DNA of 54,763 nucleotides from an uncultured Microcaldota archaeon (GTDB taxonomy: Archaea; Micrarchaeota; Micrarchaeia; Norongarragalinales; CAINOH01): assembly GCA_903851445.1 (NCBI GenBank), contig CAINOH010000003.1, positions 1-54,763 of the forward strand. Reading direction: 5' to 3'. A program made the translations under genes and the position numbers. The notes under the pieces were generated by a model. The model had not been told where the DNA came from. It searched no databases and saw nothing but the letters and a program-made list of their open reading frames with translations. Of the stretch, positions 48,875 to 54,763 are shown in pieces. Position 1 is the stretch's first letter. Every line of letters starts with the position of its first letter.

Positions 48875-49230
48875 AAAAGAAAGCAAGGAAAGCCAAGAAG
48901 TCCGCAGCCCGCAGGCACCCCAAAAAGGCAGCGAAGCGGGTTGCGAAGAAAAAGTCCAAGCCATCCCGAAAGAGTTTCAAGAAAGTCAGGAGGCCGAAGG
49001 CAAGAAAGGCTTTCAAGAAGTCCAAGAAGTCGGTGGCAAGAAAAGCCGCAAGGAAGACCGCAAAGCGGCCGGCTGCAAGGAAAGCCAAAAAATCGGCAGT
49101 CCATAGGCACCCAAAGAAGGCCAAGGCAGTCGCCCGCAGGCGCGAGCATTTTGAGAAGCGGCCTATTTTCGAGGAAGAGTGGTCCGACGAGTGGGAGGAC
49201 GACGACTCGGACTTTTCAGAAGACGAATAG
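48871..49230 (+). CDS. Lys/Arg-rich histone H1-like protein with acidic tail
   Basis: A 119-aa protein. Residues 1 to about 95 are almost entirely Lys, Arg, Ala and Ser, with imperfect repeats (KKSAARRHPKKA, KKSAVHRHPKKA; KPSRKSFKKVRR, KAFKKSKKSVARK). The last ~22 residues are acidic (FEEEWSDEWEDDDSDFSEDE). The basic part resembles H1/AlgP-type DNA-compacting tails; the acidic tail may mask it or bind partners. The start is GTG at 48871, overlapping the upstream small ORF stop. Probably nucleoid- or RNA-binding. Confidence 0.75.
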   Translation: MKKKARKAKKSAARRHPKKAAKRVAKKKSKPSRKSFKKVRRPKARKAFKKSKKSVARKAARKTAKRPAARKAKKSAVHRHPKKAKAVARRREHFEKRPIFEEEWSDEWEDDDSDFSEDE

Positions 49231-49319
49231 CTTACTTACCTAGTGGCCGTTGCATCGGAAAGCCGGCCTAGTCCTTTTTTTATTCCCTTCCAAGCCTTTA
49301 GACTATTCGTGCATTGCCT

Positions 49320-50507
49320 ATGAGGATAGCAATTACCGGAGACTTCCATCTCGGGTTCAACCAGGATGCCCTGGCACAGGCTAGGAACGCGCTGGACGCG
49401 TGCAAGGACGCTGTCGCGATAGTCATTGCAGGCGACGTCTTCGACTCGCGCATCCCGCGGCAGGAGACGCTCAACGAGGCGCTCCAGCTTTTTTCGCAGG
49501 CAGCAGAGTCGCTTTCATCCAATGCTGTTGTTTTTGAACTAGATGCGGATGGGGTCATCACCGGCCTTTCCAATTACCCTCCGATTCTTGCTGTTGCGGG
49601 CACGCACGAGCGCCGCTCCAAAGGGCTTGCAAACCCAATCCACCTTTTAGATTCGGCACTGGCTGCTGTGAACTTGCACGCAAGGAAAATCTGCGTCCAA
49701 AAGGACGGCGAGAAAGTGGTGTTCCAGGCAATGGCAGGGGTCCCGGAGGAGTTCTCGCGCCAGGTGCTGAAGAAGATGGAGTTTAAGCCGGTCAAAGGAG
49801 CTTTCAATGTCTTCGTGTTCCACCAGTCGCTTGCAGAGGCAATGCCCTTTGGTGAATCACTTGCTGCGCAGGACCTGCCCGATGGCTTCGACCTTTACGT
49901 TGACGGCCACATCCACTGGATGATGGAGCTAATCGAGGGAAAGAAAAGGATAGTCATCCCCGGAAGCACCGTTGTCACGCAGATGCGCAAGAACGAGACG
50001 CGAAAAAAACAGGTCATAATTTTCGACACACAAGCCGGCACTTACGAGACCCGAGAGTTTTCAACTCGTTCATTCCTTTACCGCGACATTGTCTTTGAAA
50101 ACCCGGCCACAAGCGCAGAAGTGGCTGCGCAAGTGGACTCCGCGCTTACGGAGATGCTGGCAGCAGGCAACCAGTCCCAAGTCCCCATAGTGAAGCTCAA
50201 GCTTAGCGGCAGGCTTGCGAACGGCCTTGAGTCCAAGGACTTGGACCTCACTGCAATAGCCAAGCGTTATGCTGACAAGGCAATGCTGCATATAGACCGT
50301 GACTTTGAGCGCAAGGACCCGTTGCAGGCAGATGCGGAGGAACTGCAAAAGGCCAGGAGCGACCCGCGCGGAGTGCGCGAAATCTCAGTCGAGCTTTTCA
50401 TCGAGGCTCTGAAACGCCGCGACATCGAACTCTCCCACAGCCAGGCCGAGGAGTTGCTGGATGCTCTCTGTGAGGAGGACGCGGCAAGGGCTGCGCAACT
50501 TATTTAG
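49320..50507 (+). CDS. Mre11/SbcD-like metallophosphoesterase (predicted DNA repair nuclease)
   Basis: About 395 aa. Phosphoesterase motifs are ITGDFHLGF, IAGDVFDSR, AVAGTHERR, VFHQS and VDGHIHW, matching Mre11/SbcD order. Motif III has Thr where the usual GNH has Asn. The C-terminal ~150 residues are a capping region with charged helices (ESKDLDLTAIAKRYADKAML). No Rad50/SbcC, HerA or NurA gene is in the window. The ATG at 49320 is preferred over TTG at 49314. The stop is 12 bp from the convergent acdA stop. Confidence 0.82.
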   Translation: MRIAITGDFHLGFNQDALAQARNALDACKDAVAIVIAGDVFDSRIPRQETLNEALQLFSQAAESLSSNAVVFELDADGVITGLSNYPPILAVAGTHERRSKGLANPIHLLDSALAAVNLHARKICVQKDGEKVVFQAMAGVPEEFSRQVLKKMEFKPVKGAFNVFVFHQSLAEAMPFGESLAAQDLPDGFDLYVDGHIHWMMELIEGKKRIVIPGSTVVTQMRKNETRKKQVIIFDTQAGTYETREFSTRSFLYRDIVFENPATSAEVAAQVDSALTEMLAAGNQSQVPIVKLKLSGRLANGLESKDLDLTAIAKRYADKAMLHIDRDFERKDPLQADAEELQKARSDPRGVREISVELFIEALKRRDIELSHSQAEELLDALCEEDAARAAQLI

Positions 50508-50519
50508 ATGCAGTGCCCA

Positions 50520-51914
50520 TTAGAGAAGCCCGAGCAGCGCCGCCATTGTGCGCGCTGCCCTTCTCGGGTCGTTGAACTCGGCAATCCCGTGCTCAACAAG
50601 CAACTTCGACCCCGGCCGGGTGAACCTCCCGCCCATGAACACGCAGGCAATTGGCTTGTCGGGGAACCTTTTTTTGGCCTCGATTACAATCTTCGCGTCC
50701 TCAACAGTGTCCGTCATTGTCTGCAAAGTCTGGATGACTATGAGCCCTCCGATGTACTCTGTTGAAATCAGGGTGTCAACAGCAGTCTTGTAGCGTTCGG
50801 GAAGCGCGTCGCCAACCAAGTCAAGCGGGTTCCTTCTTGAATACGCCTTGTGCATTCCCTTGCTTTCAAGGGTCTTGAGCGTGTCCTCGGTAAGCTCGGC
50901 AAGCTTGATGCCGTTCTCCTCGCAATAATCCGCGCACAGCACCCCCGCCCCGCCTCCGTTGGTGATTATTGCGATGCTGTTGTGGCTGCTCCTTTTCTGG
51001 CTTGCAAGGCCTCCTGCGAATTCGAACATCTCCTCAAAGTCATTTGCCAATACCACGCCGGACTGCCTGCAAGCCGCCTTCCAAACGCGATAGGCGCCAA
51101 CAAGCGCGCCCGTGTGCGCGCCTGCTGACTTGGTGCCTGCTGCGCCGCGTCCTGCCTTGAGCAGGACGATTGGTTTTGTCCTGGAAACACGCCTGCATAC
51201 TTGCATGAACCTGCGGCCGTCCTTGAGCCCTTCGAGGTAGACTGCGATTGCCTTGGTGTGCGGGTCTGTTTCGCACCACTCGATGAAATCAGTGGTGTCA
51301 AGCTGTGCAGAATTTCCCACGCTTACAAGGAGGCTGAACTTGAACCTGTTCTCAATCGCCCAGTCTATCACGCTGTCGCTGAGCGCGCCGCTCTGCGAGA
51401 TGAACGCGACCTCGCCGTCCTTTGGCGCCGCAAGCGCAAAAGAGGCGTTGAGTGACTCTGCCGGCCGGATGATTCCAAGGCAGTTGGGCCCAAGCAGCGC
51501 CATGCCATACTTGTCTGCTTCCTGCACGAGCTGTTCCTGCAGGAGCCTTCCCTGCGGCCCGGTCTCGGCAAACCCTGCTGTTGTGACAACAACTGCCTTG
51601 ACTTTTTTCTGGCCGCACTCGCGCACAACTTGCAGCACAACCGCAGCAGGCACGCAGACTACCGCAAGGTCAACCGGGCCCGGTATGTCGTGCACGCTCG
51701 GGTAGCATTTCTTTCCAAGGACCTCCTTGTGGTGCGGGTTTACCGGATAGATTTTTCCGCGAAACGGCTTTGCGCCGCCGACTTCGAACACCGAGCCGAA
51801 AAGCAGGCTCTTGAGCACGCCCTGGCCCACTGACGCGGGGTCTGTTGACGCGCCGATTACTGCAACTGACGCGGGCGCGACGAGCTGGTCAATAATTTTT
51901 TTGTCAAAGGCCAT
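50520..51914 (-). CDS. acdA: acetate-CoA ligase (ADP-forming) alpha subunit
   Basis: A 464-aa protein. It has the CoA-binding N-terminus PASVAVIGASTDPASVGQGV, the succinyl-CoA-ligase-like core, and the phosphohistidine region KSAGAHTGALVGA. With the beta subunit it converts acetyl-CoA, ADP and Pi to acetate, CoA and ATP, a main energy step in fermentative archaea. Length matches the separate alpha subunit form. It follows the beta gene by 6 nt in one operon. Confidence 0.95.
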   Translation of the reverse strand: MAFDKKIIDQLVAPASVAVIGASTDPASVGQGVLKSLLFGSVFEVGGAKPFRGKIYPVNPHHKEVLGKKCYPSVHDIPGPVDLAVVCVPAAVVLQVVRECGQKKVKAVVVTTAGFAETGPQGRLLQEQLVQEADKYGMALLGPNCLGIIRPAESLNASFALAAPKDGEVAFISQSGALSDSVIDWAIENRFKFSLLVSVGNSAQLDTTDFIEWCETDPHTKAIAVYLEGLKDGRRFMQVCRRVSRTKPIVLLKAGRGAAGTKSAGAHTGALVGAYRVWKAACRQSGVVLANDFEEMFEFAGGLASQKRSSHNSIAIITNGGGAGVLCADYCEENGIKLAELTEDTLKTLESKGMHKAYSRRNPLDLVGDALPERYKTAVDTLISTEYIGGLIVIQTLQTMTDTVEDAKIVIEAKKRFPDKPIACVFMGGRFTRPGSKLLVEHGIAEFNDPRRAARTMAALLGLL

Positions 51915-51920
51915 TCATTG

Positions 51921-52574
51921 TCACTTATGTGTCTCAATCAGTATGCGCGCATCAACAGCATAGCAGCTGTCAGCAGTCGCAATGACTGGGTTTAAGTCCA
52001 TCTCGCAGATTTGCGGGTTTTCCTCAATCATCCTCGACGCGTTGACCAAGAGGTTTGCAGTTGCATCCAGGTTTGCGCGGATTCCCCGGAAACCTTTGCT
52101 CGTAAAGAACGCCGCGGCCTTGGTCTCAAGGAGCATCGCCTTGGCATGCTCGGCGTCAAGCGGGCACACCCGCACCGAGAAGTCGGCAGTAAGCTCGACG
52201 TAGGTTCCGCCCATTCCGAACATTATTGTCTGGCCGAACACGTCGTCCTTTTTCGAACCCACTATGAACTCAATCCCCTTGACCTGCTCCTGTATTGCAA
52301 AGCACTCAAGCGGAACGCCCTGCGCCCGCTCCGTCAGCGTCACGAAAGCCTGCTTTGCCTCCTTGGCCGAGTGCAGGCCCGTAATTACAAGCTGCTTTTC
52401 GGTCTTGTGGCCGGCATCAAGCGGAATGGCCTTTACCACCAGCGGGTAGCGCATCCTGTCCGCAATCGCGTAGTCGAACTGCTCGGAAGTGCGCACTAGC
52501 ACCTGCACCGGAGTCTCGATGCCGTACGACTCAAGAAGGGAAAGCGACTGCTTGTAACCAAGCGCCTCTGCCAT
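51921..52574 (-). CDS. acdB: acetate-CoA ligase (ADP-forming) beta subunit
   Basis: A 217-aa ATP-grasp subunit. It includes RYPLVVKAIPLDAGHKTEKQ near residue 43, the nucleotide-binding FGMGGTYVELTADFSVRVCP, and the C-terminal MDLNPVIAT metal/ATP site. It is encoded as a separate chain, as in Pyrococcus-type enzymes. It is the first gene of the beta-alpha operon. Confidence 0.94.
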   Translation of the reverse strand: MAEALGYKQSLSLLESYGIETPVQVLVRTSEQFDYAIADRMRYPLVVKAIPLDAGHKTEKQLVITGLHSAKEAKQAFVTLTERAQGVPLECFAIQEQVKGIEFIVGSKKDDVFGQTIMFGMGGTYVELTADFSVRVCPLDAEHAKAMLLETKAAAFFTSKGFRGIRANLDATANLLVNASRMIEENPQICEMDLNPVIATADSCYAVDARILIETHK

Positions 52575-52697
52575 ACAATCGCATTACATTATTTTGCCTG
52601 CGTAAAAAAGGCTGCCGGAACGAAGTAAAATACCGGGACTACAACTGGCGAGGGGGTTTGCAAACAACCGCGCAAAAACCCAAATTTTTTCAAAACG

Positions 52698-52706
52698 TTT
52701 AAAACG
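52698..52706 (+). promoter_or_regulatory. TATA box of the pilin-signal FISUMP gene
   Basis: GTTTAAAAC is centred about 25 nt before the ATG at 52727, predicting a leaderless mRNA. Confidence 0.5.
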
Positions 52707-52726
52707 CGTAAATGACTTGTTTAGTT

Positions 52727-54763
52727 ATGGGGAAGTTGAAGGGCCAGGATTCGACCGAGTACCTGGTTGTTCTGGCCGGGGTTTTGCTAGTTTCATTCTT
52801 AATATTGGTGTTGCTTGGCAGGTCCCCATCAAGCAGCAGTTCGGTAACGGACCAGCAGTTGCAGGCGTACTGGACCGGGACAACCCCGTTTGCAATCTCA
52901 ACAGCCAAAGTGACCAACGAGAGCATCTCGTTGGCTGTTTCGAACACACTAACTGAGCAGGTTTACCTCACTGCAATAGAGGCGCAGGACGATTCAGGCA
53001 ACAACGGGACTATCCTGATACCTAATAAAAGCTTCAACGCGGGAGAGAAGATAGTGCTGTCTAACGATTCGTTCACCACGCTCAACCCGTGCACTGGCAA
53101 GGCAGCAGGAAGCGCGTACAAGTTAAAGTCAATAACCTTCATCTACTCGCAGGGAGCTATATCTGGCATCCGGCAGCAGGGCACGCAACCGCTTATGGGC
53201 GCGTGCTCAGGTTACGTGCAGTCGGGCGAAAGCTTGACTCCGACTTCCACACCCATTCCAGAGTCAACATCTACGCCTACACCCGCGCCCGAGTTTGATT
53301 GCGGTACGAGCGTCTCGTTCACTTACAACGGTGGCGCAGTCACTTATGGCACGGTGACATCGCAAGCGGGCAAGTGCTGGCTGGACAGGAACCTCGGGGC
53401 TACCCAAGTTGCCAATGCTTCTGACGACTCGGCTGCTTACGGTGGCCTATTCCAGTGGGGCCGGTTGGATGACGGGCATCAGGCCCGCGACAGTGAGACG
53501 ACCCTCAACTTGTCCTCCACTGACAACCCTGGACACAGCAGCTTTATCGATGGAGAAGATTTCACTTGGGATTGGAGGTCCCCCCAGAACGATAACCTGT
53601 GGCAAGGAACTAGCGGAATTAACAATCCCTGTCCTAGCGGCTGGCGCGTGCCAACTATAACTGAATGGCAGGCTGAAATTGATGCAGGCAGTTGGGCGGG
53701 CTTTGAGTCCGCTTATGATTCACCCTTAAAATTGACACGGGCCGGCTACCGGTACGGCTTTGTAGACTCGGAAGGCAGCTACGCATGGTATTGGAGCAGC
53801 ACAGTAGATGGAACGAATGCTGAATACTTGTATTTCTACGATGGCGACGCGGGTGCATATTCAGATAGCAGGAGCAATGGCGGCTCGGTAAGGTGCGTCA
53901 GCGATACGTTTTCTTGCGGCAATAACGTCACGTTCACTTACCGGGGTGGCCAAGTCACTTATGGCACGGTTGAATCACAGGCAGGCAAGTGCTTTATGGA
54001 CCGTAACCTTGGCGCCAGCCAAGTTGCCAATGCTTCTGACGACTCGGCTGCTTACGGTGATTTGTTCGAGTGGGGACGGCTGGATGACGGTCATCAGGCC
54101 CGCGACAGCGAAACAACCAACAGCCTGTCCTTTGCTGACAACCCGGGGCATAGCAGTTTTATCTCAGCGGCAAATTTCTCTTATGATTGGAGATACCCTC
54201 AAAACGATAACCTGTGGCAAGGAACCAGTCAAATTAACAACCCCTGTCCTAGTGGCTGGCGCGTGCCAACCATAGACGAGTGGCAGGCTGAAATTGACGC
54301 GGGCAGTTGGTCTGGCCCTGAATCCGCTTACGCTTCGCCATTAAAATTGACACGAGCGGGCTACCGGTACTACGAGTCCCCTGAGAGTGAAGGTAGCTAT
54401 GGTGAATATTGGAGCAGCACAGTAAACGGCGAGTATGCGGACTGCCTGTACGATGGTGACTATCAGATTAACCCGGGTTCGGATGACAGGGATGCCGGCT
54501 TCTCGGTAAGGTGCGTCAGTGATGCTGCGTCAGTAATTAGCCTAGCTGCGATACCCGGGGTAACCCCGCCAGTGACACTCGCAACTCCAGTAACAACGAT
54601 TACCACGACGGGCCAATATACCGGCACGGTGACCTGGTCGCCTGAAGCTGAACTTTTTGCTGGAGAAACGGTGTACACGGCGACGATTAACCTCACGCCA
54701 AAGACCGGTTACACGCTGACTGGCGTGGCTGGGAATTCCTTTACCGTGGCGGAAGCGGCGAAC
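52727..54763 (+). CDS. pilin-signal surface protein with tandem FISUMP repeats (runs off the window)
   Basis: An open frame of 679 codons without a stop at the window end. Residues 5-30 (KGQDSTEYLVVLAGVLLVSF) are a class III signal peptide of archaeal pilins/archaellins: KGQxSxE followed by a hydrophobic helix. A beta-rich domain (about 35-165) and a Thr/Pro linker (TPTSTPIPESTSTPTPAPE) follow. Two FISUMP-type domains start at Cys192 and Cys397. Each holds GKC..DRNLGA, DDSAAYG..F.WGRLDDGHQ, NPCPSGWRVPT..EWQAEI and a closing VRCVSD, about 205 residues apart. From about 615 an Ig/Big-like repeat begins (TVTWSPEAELFAGETVYTAT). It is probably a pilus-like adhesin processed by a prepilin peptidase. 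Confidence 0.85.
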   Translation, partial: MGKLKGQDSTEYLVVLAGVLLVSFLILVLLGRSPSSSSSVTDQQLQAYWTGTTPFAISTAKVTNESISLAVSNTLTEQVYLTAIEAQDDSGNNGTILIPNKSFNAGEKIVLSNDSFTTLNPCTGKAAGSAYKLKSITFIYSQGAISGIRQQGTQPLMGACSGYVQSGESLTPTSTPIPESTSTPTPAPEFDCGTSVSFTYNGGAVTYGTVTSQAGKCWLDRNLGATQVANASDDSAAYGGLFQWGRLDDGHQARDSETTLNLSSTDNPGHSSFIDGEDFTWDWRSPQNDNLWQGTSGINNPCPSGWRVPTITEWQAEIDAGSWAGFESAYDSPLKLTRAGYRYGFVDSEGSYAWYWSSTVDGTNAEYLYFYDGDAGAYSDSRSNGGSVRCVSDTFSCGNNVTFTYRGGQVTYGTVESQAGKCFMDRNLGASQVANASDDSAAYGDLFEWGRLDDGHQARDSETTNSLSFADNPGHSSFISAANFSYDWRYPQNDNLWQGTSQINNPCPSGWRVPTIDEWQAEIDAGSWSGPESAYASPLKLTRAGYRYYESPESEGSYGEYWSSTVNGEYADCLYDGDYQINPGSDDRDAGFSVRCVSDAASVISLAAIPGVTPPVTLATPVTTITTTGQYTGTVTWSPEAELFAGETVYTATINLTPKTGYTLTGVAGNSFTVAEAAN

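Overview
The window looks like the chromosome of an archaeon, most likely a DPANN lineage of the Diapherotrites/Micrarchaeota type; this placement is inference. The archaeal signs are NMD3, DUF2070, a COG1709-type regulator, EndoNucS, two-subunit ADP-forming acetyl-CoA synthetase, a class III (pilin/archaellin-type) signal peptide, and TATA boxes about 25 nt upstream of start codons, which implies many leaderless mRNAs. Genes are dense, often overlap by 4-14 nt, and frequently start with GTG or TTG.

Layout. 1-132: tail of a probable IS200/IS605 transposase with hairpins. 142-705: unknown gene. 9708-695 (minus): one operon with a giant beta-helix surface protein followed by MoxR ATPase, DUF58 and vWA genes. 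9755-17396: housekeeping and regulatory genes (transglutaminase-like proteins, COG1709 regulator, NMD3, DUF2070, PRPP synthetase) and an orphan gene. 17519-31510: a surface-glycan locus with UDP-glucose pyrophosphorylase and dehydrogenase, a nucleotidyltransferase, an RmlC-like epimerase, a GalE-like epimerase, six glycosyltransferases, a flippase and an AglD/UPF0104-type membrane protein, arranged as short blocks on alternating strands. 31595-33132: radical SAM enzyme and NucS. 33144-34427: AT-rich toxin-antitoxin island. 34465-37430: secreted or membrane proteins, HtpX and LemA. 37575-40543: an unknown gene, then the first two shikimate-pathway genes (DAHP synthase, 3-dehydroquinate synthase). 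40643-45801: CorA-like channel, DUF5661, a glycosyltransferase, a beta-propeller lipoprotein and an ICMT-like methyltransferase. 45834-48709: Fic and two toxin-antitoxin cassettes stacked downstream of tRNA-Leu(CAA). 48812-54763: a histone-H1-like basic protein, an Mre11-like nuclease, ADP-forming acetyl-CoA synthetase, and a pilin-signal FISUMP-repeat surface protein that runs off the end.

Two features stand out. First, a 26-residue leader peptide ending WRFGYFYFYFA lies between a TATA box and the DAHP synthase gene. It is followed by competing RNA hairpins and a U-tract, which is the layout of a ribosome-mediated attenuator for aromatic amino acid synthesis, here in an archaeon. Second, the 3' end of tRNA-Leu(CAA) and its downstream flank are repeated three more times, about 0.8-1.1 kb apart. 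The copies separate three self-contained cassettes (Fic; AbrB-PIN; RHH-PIN), two of them bracketed by inverted repeats, and no recombinase is present. This looks like a tRNA-anchored cassette array.
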